Positions 44,607 to 57,179 are shown, counted from the first letter of the stretch. The stretch is DNA of 64,000 nt from Thalassia testudinum (GCA_037157565.1 JAZHRO010000013.1:37762501-37826500), one strand, 5' to 3'. The notes: a model not told the origin generated them from the letters alone. A program made the numbers and translations.

Positions 44607-46829
44607 GTCCGATTCTCTGGATCCAGTGGTCCAAGATCCAGTCGTCCAACAAGAAGTAACCAAATACACAATCATTCCACAACCACACATGCAATGCAGC
44701 TAAGCAGAGAATAAATTATAGGTAGTAATGGAAAAATAGAACAGAAATCCTAAGGTGCTACATGCCATAAGCGGAAAAGTACGATTACAGACATAGCCAT
44801 CACAATCTAGAAATATAACAGAGACAAACACTACATGCCAAAAACACTCATTAATAACAGAAAGAAGCCTTTGAAATGGAAACAGCAAAGATACAACAAT
44901 GGCCGGGCTCGACTAGGCCCGGCACCCTCTGCAGCCGATGGTGCTGGCTGCTCAACTCCCCGTCCTAAACAAGTTACATATATCTGTAGTCAGCTAATGC
45001 TCAGTAGAGTGGTGTATATGTTATTTACATGCAATTAAACATAAAAGAACAAGCAGCTAACTAATCACACAATTTTCCATTATGTATTATTATCTGTCTT
45101 TCGTTTAAATTATCTGTGTTTTTGATACGATTTCTAGTAAGGGTCTACAAAATTTCTTAATCCACTTGTTCCCTAAAGGACCGATCCTAATTGTAGTTTT
45201 CCCACGATGCAGGATGTACACATGGCACTCTCTTGGCCGAGAGAGTACCCGATGGCAGTCCTACACTCGATCTACCAACCTGGGGTCACAGTCGGGACGT
45301 AGCGGTGACTACAACATGTACGAAAAATGCACGGGTAGCTACTCTACACTAGCACGCGGTGAGTCCCTTCCGCTAGCGGGTACGCCCAAACGTACAGCAC
45401 AGAACATAACAGGGGCCTCACCCCTCAACAGTCAGCGTACCCTCACCCAACTATCCCAATTTGTCCAGTAGGCCTAATAGAAGTTGGTGTAGGGTGGCCA
45501 ATCCTAACCCCGAGTCCCAACCCAAGGGCGGCTAAATCCACCCTATACTAAAGGGACAGTTGCTCTCCTCGGTACTACGTACACGAGGGCCAACTCACTT
45601 CCCATACTAAAGGGACAGTTGCTTTCCTTGGTATCACGTACACGAGGGCCAGCTCACTTCCCATGTCCAAGTCTGAACAACCAACCAACATACCTGTAGA
45701 CAACGAGTCCCATTACACATCGAATATCTATATTACTGTACTATGATTCCTTTCCTAGTTCCCCATAGGGTTCATGCATAGTACTTGGCATGTATCTGTC
45801 TCGCAGTCTGGTTTCTTGTTCATATAACAGGCAGCTCATGAATTTACAGGATAAGCAATTATCACTTACAGAATAAGTGATCACCTCATCATTTAAATAT
45901 TCCAGTTATCACAGTATGAAGTTTAACAACATGCATTCTCATATTTCATGCATCGAAAATAAATCATTCACATTCTTGATCCTAGGGTTCATCTCAAAAC
46001 CTAGGTTTCAAATAGATATTTCTAATTTAATATGCACTTTACTAATTCAAACCATAGAAGTGGAGAAGACCACTCTACAAGGTTATACGGGTGGTATGGG
46101 GGCTTGAACGATGGATCCCGTCGTCTCCACAAGTCCTCTGTGCACCACGGACTAGAGACCTATATCATTGACTAACATGTCAAACGAGCTCAAAATAGCA
46201 TAGGTATGACACTAACACACAGAGAATTCTGAAAGGAAATCAACGATACTTTGTTTGAGTAAAATCGACTCCGTTTGGGCCCTGAACCGGCCCAAAAACA
46301 TGCACTCTGGCCATAATCAGATGTCTGGGAAGAGTCCCGGTCGTCTTAAAGGATCACGGAATCTCACCTTGCTTTCTACGTCTTTTTCAAATGTCTGAAA
46401 CCCTTCACAGTCGTCTGAGGGTGTCTCCAGATGTCTGACACTGCTCCCAGTCATCTAGGAGAGCAGTCTGACATCTGACGTCTGACGATGCTCCCAGACA
46501 TCCTAAAGTGCTTCGAACGCTGCGCCAACGTACCTTCCCAATGTCTCTGGCACCTTCAGCAGCTGTAGCAGCTCCTGCACAGTCTCGCCCTCTCTTCCGA
46601 TCTATTCCTGTTCCCCGCTCTCCCTCTCCTTCTCCCTCACTCGGCTGCTCTGGTGGATAGCAAATGGAGGAGGGGGGGGGGGGGGGGTTTATGGTTGGTG
46701 AGGGATGGGGAGGGGTAAGGTGGCGTGGGGAGTATGGTGAATGGGCATGGGGGGTATGAGAGGGTATGGTGGGGTGTATTGGGGCATGAAGGGGGTATGG
46801 TGTGGGTGCATTTGCATTAACCCCCCCTA
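44607..46829 (-). repeat. reversed LTR related to the outer element, degenerate
   Basis: On the minus strand the order matches the outer LTR. GACGTC-type and decayed AGATGTCTGG words lie near 46300-46510. The segment corresponding to GGGAAGTGAGCTGGCCC...GGTACC lies near 45540-45665 (present twice). GAGTTGAGCAGCCAG then CGGCTGCAGAGGG lies near 44925-44965, and GTTGGACGACTGG-ATCTTGG near 44620-44665. The outer end (46670-46820) is a G-rich GGTATG-type tract with a 16-base G-run. No internal region accompanies it, so it is a solo or rearranged LTR, more diverged than either LTR of the outer element. Confidence 0.8.
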
Positions 46830-49162
46830 TATACACCACAACAAAATGGGACAGCTGAACGGAAGAATCGCCACTTAGTTGAGATGGGTTGCGCGTTACT
46901 ATTTCACAAGAACACACCTCTAAAGTTTTGGTTCTTGGCATTTCACAGTGCCATGCAAATTATACATGTTATACCTTCTTCAGTATCCAATTTTCAAACT
47001 CCTCATGAACTGCTTTTCCAAGCAAAACCTGATTATACATTTTTTAAAATCTTTGGGACAGCTTGTTATCCCCTCCTTATACCATATACTAAATATAAAC
47101 TTGAACCTAGGTCTACCCTTCATATATTTCTAAGGTTTAGCAGCCACCATAAAGCTTATAGGTGTTATAATCCTATCTCTAGGAAATTTATCCTAGCTTG
47201 TCATGTTATCTTGAATGAAACTGTCTTTCCTTTCAAAACTAAGGCTTTTTCTTTACCACCACAAGTTTTTGAATTTCCAGCAGTTTTACTACCTATTCCT
47301 TCATATTTGGATCCAAATTTCCATTCATCTAGAACGCTTGTTTCAAACAATTCAACTCAGCAACAACAATCTCCAACAAATGCCCAACAGCCACAAGCTA
47401 ACCATGACACCACAAATGCTTGACAACAACCTCCAAAACCTACTACCTCCATGACACAAGATGAGAACCACAATTCTACCATTACTCCTTCAGTAACTAT
47501 TCCTCAGCTATTATTGCGCTCTCATGGGATGAGAACTCGTGCCATGGATGTCATTTATAAAAAGTAGGCTTTTTATTCTACTGTGCACCCTCATCCTACT
47601 GCTCTTATGGCCTCTCTAGATGACATTGAGCCCTCTAACTATAATATTGCTTCCAAAAAGCCTAAATGGAAATTAGCAATGATTTTAGAGTTTAATGCTC
47701 TAATGAAAAATAAGACATGGATGCTTATTTCATGGTTATCTCATATGCATGTTATTGGAAACGAATGGGTGTATAAACTTAAGCGAAAACTTGATGGAAA
47801 TATTGATAGACACAAGGCAAGACTCATTGCCAAGGGCTTTCATCAAAAAGAAGGGGAAGATTATTTTGAAATGTATAGTCCAGTCATTAAACCAACTACT
47901 GTCAGACTTTTATTGCCCCTTGCGATCAGTCAAGGCTGGAAAGTTGAGCAATTGGATATCCACAATGCCTTTTTACATGGTCAACTAGAACAAACTGTCT
48001 ATATGGAGCAACCATGTGGATTTGAACATCCTGATTTTCCTAATCATGTATGCAAGTTACAAAAATCACTTTATGGCCTTAAACAGGCACCATGAGCTTG
48101 GTTTAACCGTTTGAGCTCTTTTCTACAAACCAGAGGTTTTTCGAGTTCTGAAACTGATACTTCCCTTTATTATCAAGTCAAGGACAATAATTTCATGTTC
48201 TTTTTAATATATGTCGATGACATTCTTGTCATTAGCTCTAATGAATTTCAACTCCAGTAATTACTTTCTAATTTAAAACAAGAGTTTCCAATTTGAATGA
48301 TAGGATATTCTACACATTTTTTAGGCATTGAACTACTTCACACTTCTGCTAGTTTACATTTATCACAAAGAAAATATATTACTGATCTGTTATTATTCTC
48401 AACATGGAAGGCGTAAAGCCAATTTGAACTCTCATGTCTACAAAACGAGGAGATCAGATACAAAAGAATGTTGGCAAACCTCTTGCTGATTCGACTAATT
48501 TTAGAAAAATTATCGGTTGTTTACAGTATCTTCAGTTCACCAGGCTAAATATTGCATATAGTGTAAATAAACTTTCTCAAATGATGCATAGTCCCACTGA
48601 CATGTACTTTCAAGTACTTAAGCGTGTTCTTTGTTACCTGAAGGAGACAATTCAATATGGTCTTCTACTACAACCTTCTCCTTTGCATGAAATAAATATC
48701 TTTTCCGGTGCAGATTGGGGAAGCTCTACAGATGACAGGCGTTCTTCTTCGGGTTTTGTTATTTTCTTTGGAAAATCATTAATTTCCTGGAACTCAAAAA
48801 AGTAACGCACTGTAGCCCGATCAAGTACGAAAGCAGAGTATCGATCAATAGCAAATGCAGCGGCTGAAGCAACATGGCTTACTTCCTTATGCAAAGAGCT
48901 CTCCATTTCTTTATCCAAGACTCCAACCTTGTGGTGTGATAACATTGGAGTCACGTATTCGACATCAAATCATGTGTTTCATGCTAGAACAAAACACATA
49001 GAGATTGACTTTCACTTTGTTAGAGATAAAGTCAATAACAAGGAACTTTTTGTCTACCATCTACCTTTTGTTGATCAACTGACTGATGCTCTCACTAAAC
49101 CTTTGCATGGCTCCAAATTTCCACCTTTTAGAGACAAACTAACGATCTTAGAAAAATCATAA
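46830..49162 (+). pseudogene. copia pol: integrase end, RT, RNase H
   Basis: Integrase: YTPQQNGTAERKNRH (with the catalytic Glu), PLKFWFLAFHSAMQ and a C-terminal ISRKFILACHVILNE region. A TGA lies at 47421 and a TAG near 47569. RT: KWKLAMILEFNALMKNKTW, KARLIAKGFHQKEGEDY, VEQLDIHNAFLHGQL and SLYGLKQAP, then TGA at 48093, and the active box YVDD (48210-48221), with a TAA and a TGA after it. A frameshift near 48400 leads to RNase H: GCLQYLQFTRLNIAYSVNKL, ADWGSSTDDRRSSSGF, STKAEYRSIANAAAE and HIEIDFHFVRDKV, with a TAA at 48803. The last frame ends at 49162. Apart from one frameshift the reading frame is kept. In the relatives this enzyme set copies and integrates the element. Confidence 0.92.
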
Positions 49163-49174
49163 GTCTGAGGGGGA

Positions 49175-49385
49175 TATTAGTATAGTCAGTGAATGATTAT
49201 GACATATATGTAAAAAGTATGTGTATATGTAGGTTATTATGACTATCTTGTGCTAATTTTATTACTAAACATCTTTTATAAATAAGCATAGATGATTGTC
49301 CTCTATAAACACTCCAACCACTCTATCATAGCATTGCTCCCGTAAGATTTCTTCTAAATTCTCCCTTTTCATCTCTTGAGTTGAG
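49175..49385 (+). repeat. probable copia 3' LTR
   Basis: It begins right after the polypurine tract with TATTAGTATAG (relatives begin TGTTAG, so the second base may be mutated) and contains a TATAAATAAGC box near 49276. With no 5' LTR in the window the right edge cannot be set and is a guess. Confidence 0.55.
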
Positions 49386-50486
49386 GCCAATCAAGTTGCA
49401 TTGTAAAAGGGTTGGATCATGGATAGACCCTCATGGACAAAATTTGATCAGATGGGGAGACCAACGTGCCCACACGTTTCACGAGGTCTGTCCAATTGTA
49501 ATAAAATACCCTTTACTACATCATTCATTGGATCTAGGTCAAAATCCACTTCTGTCAAATGGGCAATGGTTTCCAAATTCCAAACACCAACGCACGATCC
49601 CTATCCAAAATTTTCGATCCCACCTATTAGATCTCCGGTACGTGACAGAAACAGGAGGTGGAGGCATCCTCCAACGTGGAGGGTGGGCGTGGGATTTGAC
49701 GTAACATGTGAAGTAACGTCTTAAAAATTGAATCGCATTGCATCAACACGTTCAATTGAAAATTGATATCTAATGGATTGATCTATTCAGTGTAAATTGT
49801 TACCCGATTTGAAACTTTAAAAATCTGAAAATAAAGATCCAAAAAATTATGTACACTTCAATGTTAGATTCTTAATTTAAATTATACTTTTTTATTTTCA
49901 TTTAATTTTTACTAATTTTAATGTAATTAAAATTACAAAACAATTTTTCGTACCATACATCTTTGTTATTAGATAAAAAATCTTGCGATTTAAATTTTTC
50001 TTATTTTATCACGTGCCGACGTTGTCACCGATTTAACTATTCGATTTAATGGTTGATCCGATTGCTAAAACATTGATCATGTGAAGTGGCTTGAACATTT
50101 TTTGTCTTGGAAGATTGGGTGCACAAGTTACCACACTAAAACGTAACCCGCTATGGGTATCTTGATGTCGTGTAAGCTTGCATTTTGTTCTCAACTAGAA
50201 AATTTGATGATTTATTTACGAAAGTTCACAGAGTTTACGTACGCAATCTTCGTTATTAGGAGGATGAGAGGGAGCAGAAAGAAATAATAATGGGACTTTA
50301 CGACCCAGCAAAAGAAAAATAATTGGATTTTACGATAGAGAGGATGCGAAAGGTTGGCTAAGTGCCCTATCAATTTCTTTGGAGTGCAAATCACTATTAA
50401 TTTTTGGAAAATTATATGCTGAAGTCATTGGAAGATAGAAGAATTTCACCATTAAAATATCATATAAATAAATTATTATAATCTTA
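49386..50486. other. intergenic DNA, no gene recognised
   Basis: Mixed then AT-rich sequence. Two overlapping frames at 49381-49724 have no recognisable motif. The last bases TTA (50484-50486) act as the left target copy of the next element. Confidence 0.5.
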
Positions 50487-51868
50487 GGTTTTGTTTGGGG
50501 GAGGTTTTAAAGTTTAAAATTGGATAAAGTTTAAGAGATTTTAAGGAGGAATAAGTAGATGAGTAAGAGGAAGGTTAGTGGGTTTAGTTGTGATAATTAA
50601 GTCGATATGTTATTATTGATTTTTTTTTTTATTTGTATTGAAAGTGGATCAGTAAGATAGAGGTGATAGGTGAATTGATGGGTAAGAGTGAATTAGTGAG
50701 GATAGATATATGATTGGTAGAGATAAATCTGACGGATGATAGTAGATGTAATGGTAGAGAATAAAACTTTTTCACTATTAGCAGGTGATTATAATATATT
50801 AGTTGGCACTCGCTTTTTTCCCCCTCTTGATCCTCCTCATGCTGAGCCACCTACCCCCCGCCATCCCACGTTACTTCTTGTCCGCTCCCCACCTCCCTTC
50901 TTTCTCATGGCTTTGAGGCATACCGCTGCCTGATGGTTTTGAGCCCCTTAGTCTTTCATTCTAGACTATCCCTTGGGCTATCTTTCCTCGGCTGAGGCTA
51001 TTGGCGTCCCTCGCAGTAGTGCATCGACGGCTGTTGATGTGATGGCACTCCCTTGGGGTTGACAAGGATGTTCTTGTTGTGGCAACGCTGTGGTGGCTTT
51101 GTTCTGGTAGTGGTGCTGGCTCGATGGTGGGCCTCGTAGGTGTTGCTTGCGACGGAAGCAACAGTGTAGTTGCAAGTGTTTGCTCGTTGCGGTGGCACTC
51201 AAAGTTGGGCTAAGGGCTTCGGTACAAGTGATTCCACTCCTTCTTGTCTACTTCTTGAGGGAGTGCATCATGTTTCTCATTTTCTATGGCTTCAGTATTC
51301 CATTCCTCCTCACCATCCTCTTGTTGTTCTTATGGTTCAATGTTGCTTGATGTTCGAGTTCCATCCCCACCATTGTAGCCTACATTTTGCCTTGTTAGGG
51401 ACCACGTGTGACACCGACTCCCTACGGCCAAGATTTTCCTGATTGGTTTCAAGTATGATATTTACGAATTCTCGCTTGCGTGGATCAATCCGATCACTAG
51501 GTCTGCACTTGGTGGCACAGTTGTCATCAACGACCGTGGAGTTACTGCTGGAGCACTACTAAAACTATATTACTAGGATGCTTTCTTTGTATCTTCTCAT
51601 TTTTCTTTTTTTCTGTTATTTTCTTTTTCTGCTAGGTTTTGTGTTCCCCCATTGTTAAAGGGATCAACTTTCCCCTCCTTGGGAGGGTGTTCGATTTTCT
51701 CTCTTCCCTCTTTGACCTCAATAGGACTACGTCCTTTTGTTTCCAATTCTTCCCTTAATGGAATAATTTCCAGTAAAAACAAATTACTTTTACACTATTC
51801 ATATACTATTTACTTTACCCTTGATATATAAAATAAAATTTTCCTTTAAATCTCTACCAAACAGAACC
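50487..51868. mobile_element. PIF/Harbinger-like non-autonomous element with GC-rich cargo
   Basis: The left end GGTTTTGTTTGGGGGAGG and the right end, read in reverse, GGTTCTGTTTGGTAGAGATT form imperfect terminal inverted repeats. Both sides carry the 3-bp TTA (50484-50486 and 51869-51871), the target size and base choice of PIF/Harbinger transposons. The outer 300 bases on the left and 100 on the right are AT-rich. The middle (about 50810-51730) is much richer in G and C with several short frames, none recognised. No transposase. The interior could be a captured genomic segment. Confidence 0.65.
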
Positions 51869-51871
51869 TTA

Positions 51872-54575
51872 AGAATTTGGACTCTTCAATTACAACCAAT
51901 GAATTCATTTCCTTCTAGACAAGATGGAATAAGCATCTATTGATGCATCCAAATGACAACTAGCTCTTTCTTTGATACCCTAAAAACTACCTTAGCAACT
52001 TGTAAAGTGTAATCCAAATAAGAGATATGTTTATTAATGATTCAAAATGCTTTTTTAATATGTTTGGAACAAAGACTTTACAAAAGTAGACTTTTTTGGA
52101 TAACCACAAAAATCTTATGGCTTCTCATGCTAAAAGGTCTTATGATCACATTGCAAGTGAATTTAAAAAAAAATCTTAGACAACATTTTCAATCTTATCG
52201 AAGTCACCTATAAAAAGAATTTTTTATTGTACAAATAGAGGAAATCAAAGCTTGTAAAATTTAAAAATATGTACAATTAAAAGAATCTCTCTTTGTGAAT
52301 CTCAAAAGCATTATTCAAATGCACAATCAATTCATCTAGTCCTTTGAATGGAATAAATAGATTTTTATGTTTAGGTGTTTAAGTGAGTTAAAAGTTTTTC
52401 TACAAAGAAGGTGGAATAACTTTGCATCTGGTTAACTCCCCTTAATTAGGTGTAAGTGGTAAGCAGGTTAAGTGGTGAACAAATACAGGTTAACTAACTT
52501 AACTCGCCTACAAAACAGGCTCTTAAAGTGTGCCTTTGAATTAGAAATTGCTCGAAACCCTTCTTTCAATACCCTATCAGATTTGTAGGGAGAGAAATGA
52601 TCCATTTAAGTTAAAATTAATCAAGATATGAGAATTGATCACCCAATTACACCTTTATGATGGAATATGTGTGGGAAGGGAGCAAGAACCCTCAACAATA
52701 TGTACCATGTGGCAAACAAAAATTAAGTACAAAGCACAAGTATTATTCTCTTTTTTCTCACTAAGGTTGCATCCCCACGGGCGGAAGCTGTGAGTCCTCT
52801 TTTATTGGTAACCGAGTGGCCATAGTAATTGTTGGTCAATCAATGAATCTTAAGATCTCTAAGATTCCATCCCTTTGTAATGGCTGGGAAACGTTGTGGC
52901 CACGTCGTATACGTTACCCACGATGCTTAGAGGTCGCCGGTAATGATTCGCTGATTAGCCCAATTGTTTGCAATAGATATTTTGCTGGGAAGGTTTGTTG
53001 ATGCGGATGGCTAACCATTTTACTTGTCAGTCAGATTTAAGAGATCGACCATTTCTCAAATCGAGTCTCTTGATCCAGGTATTGAGTCCATCTACTTGAG
53101 TTAAGCAAGAGGTCAGTGGTAACCGAATGTCTACGTATTTAACATTTCCTTTTAGAGCCTATTTGGACATGTTCTATGAACCTTTGTGAACCTTTATAAG
53201 TTAGACTTCAAAGGATATTTTTCGTCTTGTCCGAAACAATTCTTTTTTCAACATGAAGCTCCTTTTCAAGGATTAATTTACTTGGAGGTTAACTCCTCTT
53301 TTAAGGAGTCAACTCTTATTTACTTGAGAAGTTAATTCACATAATATTAACATTTATTTTAGGAGGTTAACACATGTTTTATTAACAATATTTCTAAAGG
53401 ATATCAGTAAAATATGTGTTTGACTTCTTAACTCCCCTACATCTAGATTCTACTCTTTAAAAACTGATATTAACATTAATTTAAGTAAATACTATATTGA
53501 TTGAAATCATAACTTAACACAAATTTAATTAAATAAAAATTAATATTAATAGTAAATAAAAATTAATATAACTTCAATTTCACACTTCTTTTTAACACTA
53601 TTCTTGTAAATACTATTCTTCTAAACTACTTGCAAAACCCAACATCAACAGAAGCCGACAAGTGTCCCTTTACATCAACGTCAGACTCCAATCAAAACTC
53701 CACATTAAAAACATACCTACTTTGGTCTTTCGTTGCAGAATCTGTCTACTTCCCATTCCGTCCAAAGCAGCGGGTGACATCAAAAGCAAGCTTTCAACTC
53801 GTAGAAACCGAATTCCGTCCGTTTTTTTTCTTTTTTTTTTTCCTACTGTCCTTCCACCTTATGCTTTGAAAGCCTCCCTTAAAACCCTGAAACAAACCAA
53901 AATAAATAGAAGGAAAGGCCTCTTCAATGTCTAAAGTCTTGGTTATTTGGAAGATTAATTTCTATAAAAAAAGAGGGTCAGTATTTATTTACTTGGCTAT
54001 TTAATATTTTATTTGTTAATTTAAATTTAGCAATTTAACCTTAAATTATAAATTATTTAAATTTGTAAGTCTTTATTTATTAAAATTACGTAAAACTCAT
54101 ATATATGATGTTTCTAATATTTGATATATCTAATATCATTATCAAGAAAATATCATAAATGTTAATTTTATTATTTTAAACCACTTCACATCAATTTAAA
54201 TAAATATAAATTATGTTAACATTATTTTACAAGAAAAAATGATTACATATTAACATTAATTTTATATTTTTTAATATTATTTTTTTAATCCTTTAAATAA
54301 ACTAGCCATAAAAACGGAAGAGTTGTTCACCACCACAACACACCCCCCCCCCCCCCCCCCCCCACCCCCACAGCACACTCCCCCGGATGCAATGCTCCAT
54401 GGTGGGCCTCAAAGTTGTGGACAACGATCAGATGGTTTAAGGTGAAACAAGTGGGCCCAATTGGATCGGTCCCATAAGGTCGCATCAGACAACTGTGATA
54501 GACCGTGTAAAGGTAAGGGAGGATTCAGCCACGAATTAAGGAAAAAAATAAGGGCCTACGAGAAAGGAATCGGGG
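51872..54575. other. intergenic DNA, no gene recognised
   Basis: Mostly AT-rich. A 61-codon frame at 52816-53001 sits in normal base composition but has no motif I recognise. The part at 53220-53600 repeats words such as TTAACATTAATTT and AAATTAATATTAATA that also fill 58080-58930. A 21-base C-run occupies 54343-54363. Confidence 0.5.
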
Positions 54576-55019
54576 ATGAAAAATAGATGGAATATATTTA
54601 AATCGGATACTTCAGTAGATTTCTTTATTTTATTAATTTTCAACACGTATAAGCAGAGGCAGTGTTGGGAATTTTCTTTTGTCATGGCATTTCCAAATCT
54701 CAGATCCACGACGACTCTCCGAAATCGCGATATAATTTTTCCGAAATTGCAGTACGATCCTCGAACTAAAGCAGAGCTTTCATATATGGTTATGGGCTCC
54801 AAAATTGGTGGTGCTTGCGTCGACCTAAGTACCATCGGAGTGCTCCGAGAATATGTACGTACTTCGTCAGCAAAGCTTCACGTAAGGATAAAAACGAATA
54901 GCTTTCCGGTAAAGAGAAGCATTATTTATGTGGGGGAGGAACAGCTTTCAGCCTTTCAGTGTCTTTTGCAGCTTTTATGTTCGACGTCCCCATATTTTTA
55001 TTGGCAACGACGTAAATAA
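54576..55019 (+). CDS. unrecognised open frame of 147 codons
   Basis: The frame encodes MKNRWNIFKSDTSVDFF and continues with no stop to QRRK. An internal Met (MAFPNLRSTTTLRNRDIIF, near 54684) gives an alternative start. Composition is not low-complexity, unlike most frames here, and the surrounding sequence has normal GC content. I see no domain, signal peptide or membrane segment, no homologous copy in the window and no clear splice sites. It may be a chance frame, part of an exon or transposon debris. The assignment is weak. Confidence 0.2.
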   Translation: MKNRWNIFKSDTSVDFFILLIFNTYKQRQCWEFSFVMAFPNLRSTTTLRNRDIIFPKLQYDPRTKAELSYMVMGSKIGGACVDLSTIGVLREYVRTSSAKLHVRIKTNSFPVKRSIIYVGEEQLSAFQCLLQLLCSTSPYFYWQRRK

Positions 55020-55289
55020 ATATACTTAGTGCATTTTAATTTTTTTTATGGGTGGGAGTTATTTTTTATTGATGGAAAATTATATTTTATAAGTAAAAAA
55101 TTATGTTTCAGATGAAAAATTATTGATCATTCATAAAAATGTAAATCACTGATATATTTTTATTTTCAAATATTATATTTTTATTTTTAAAAAGTTAAAA
55201 ATTATTTCTAACCGATGTATTTTGATTTACTTTATTTTCAATCGATTAATTCTGATTGTATGTTGCAATGCATATTTCGATACTTGTGT

Positions 55290-55740
55290 CCTTATTATAA
55301 CATCCCAAAGATAACCTTTCTACGTAAATTTATAAAAGTAAATAGTGAAATATAGAGATTTAAAATTATTACCCAATGATTTAGACTTAAATATTTTTGG
55401 TGATTGCTTTGAATTCACTTGATCCATAATTTCTTTAGTAGGAGAAAATAATTATCTTTAAATTAACCAGAAAAGTATGCTATAAAATAGAGATGCAATT
55501 ATTACTTAGATTATATTGATTTCGAGTGAGGAAAATTATAATATCTTAAATATTATTTTCAAATAATAAATTTACGTAAGTAAGTTGTGAGATATAAAAA
55601 TTATTATTTAATAATTTAAAAATATCTTAGATAATTGATTTGAATTCACTTGACCCGTACCATCTAAATTATTAAAAATAATTTTTTTTCACTTAGATTC
55701 AAATCTAAACTCAGATTGTTACACATATAACCCTCGTATC
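55290..55740 (-). repeat. two-copy degenerate AT-rich repeat
   Basis: Two blocks about 255 bases apart share GTAAATTTA...AAGTAA...GTGA(A/G)ATATA, ATTATT-AATGATTTA, then TGATTTGAATTCACTTGA(T/C)CC. On the minus strand the layout resembles the units at 17355-18170. Non-coding. Confidence 0.5.
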
Positions 55741-57179
55741 TTCCTGGTCGCACCTTCTGCCTAGTCTTGTGGGTCACCTTGCTCCAACTTCTTGGCGTAG
55801 GTCATACCTGTAGTTTCAATAAAAGGTACCCTCGACCTTCTTGAATTAGGAGGGAGATATCTTAGATTAAAGCTACTCACACGCTGTAGAGGCAGAGCCT
55901 TGACTTTATTTAGACAACTATAAGCTCTATTTTAACACTCTTTCCCTCGTCGATTCCAAGGCAATCGGTACTTTTGAGCTGACATTACCCACTCTTAACA
56001 GAAATTTTATCCGAATACAAAAATTAAAAGGCAACTTCATTATGGTAGGGTTGTGGAACTTTCGTCACGAACATATCCTTGATTATATCCATGATGCTTA
56101 TGGATGATTAGCTTCAACTTAAAAAAAAAAAAAAACAGCTGTTTTTTTTCTTCTATGAAAGGAGTCAGAAATGAATAGTTCCCTTGTCCATCATATCTTA
56201 TTATTGAAATAAATGTCAATTATAATTACCATGGCTCTAACCATAAAATCCACCGGTTCCAAGCTCATACGACATTTAGATCCCAAGGTTTCCATTTTTT
56301 TGTAACTTTTTATTAGTTTGAAGGTGTCTCAATCGTTAACTAAATAACGGTATCTTATTTAACCCTGTCTTGGTATTAATTAGCTTAATTCACCTATGAT
56401 TAATTTGCAGTTAGGATACCTATTGCCTAAATATGATGAACCTTGGGGCATGTATGTGTCATTGCATTCTTGTAGGAGAGCCTATACATATGTACCTATG
56501 TATAAGTAAAACAAAGAGGAAGAAATCACTAATTCCTTATGAAAAACGGAAAGATCGTAAAGCAAATTCATAAATGAGAAGAAATGGAAAACAGACTGCA
56601 GATATGGTCTTTTATAACAGAAATATGTGAGCTATGAATTGAAATAGTGAAAATTCATATATTTTCTAATTATCATTAAAAATATAGATCGGAAAATTTT
56701 AGATTTATATAACCTTAATACGTAGAAATCTCAATGAGTTCATGTACCAACAACAACAAATCATGGATAAGATGAATATAAAAATTCATGCAACTCAGAC
56801 GCGTGTAAGATAAGATAACCCTTTTAGTGAAATTCATATAATTTAAATAGCACAGGTGCTATTCGTATTACATCAGCTAGCAGTGCTACGTAACCCGAAT
56901 GCGTCGATGCTCCATCCGAATTATACATCACAAGTGTTATGTGTACGAGTGCGATGGCACCGGTGTCATCAGGCTACGTAACATCTGTGGTATGAGGTGC
57001 GTGTTGAGATGTATGAATGCATGGGGGAGGAGGTTTACAAGCCAACAATCCATTTTGGTATATTTATTTGTAGATGTTATATGATTATCAAACAATCTTT
57101 ACCATCGGATCGAGAGTCATTGTTTCTTCCCTCGACCAAGTGAGATGAGAGGGTTCGAGGACTAATTCTTACCTGACCA
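55741..57179. other. intergenic DNA, no gene recognised
   Basis: AT-rich with an A-run near 56120-56134. At 56850-57000 there are short words CAGTGCTACGTAACCC and AGGCTACGTAACATC, like those at 430-600. The 61-codon frame at 56899-57084 lies in this word-repeat and is not called. Confidence 0.5.

Larger units (their letters stand above)
46830..49385 (+). mobile_element. 3' part of a Ty1/copia retrotransposon
   Basis: It starts abruptly inside integrase at 46830, right after the reversed LTR, and continues through RT and RNase H to a polypurine tract (CTGAGGGGGA, 49165-49174) and a short 3' LTR-like end. The integrase-RT-RNase H order is the Ty1/copia order. The 5' half (LTR, gag, protease, most of integrase) is missing. 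Confidence 0.9.

Noticed and set aside
46405..46941. Minus-strand 178-codon frame
   Set aside because: It spans the reversed LTR, a G-run and the copia edge. Pro/Thr/His-rich repeats come from the GGTATG tract.
52816..53001. 61-codon frame near 52.9 kb
   Set aside because: Too short, no motif, no neighbouring exon or splice signals.
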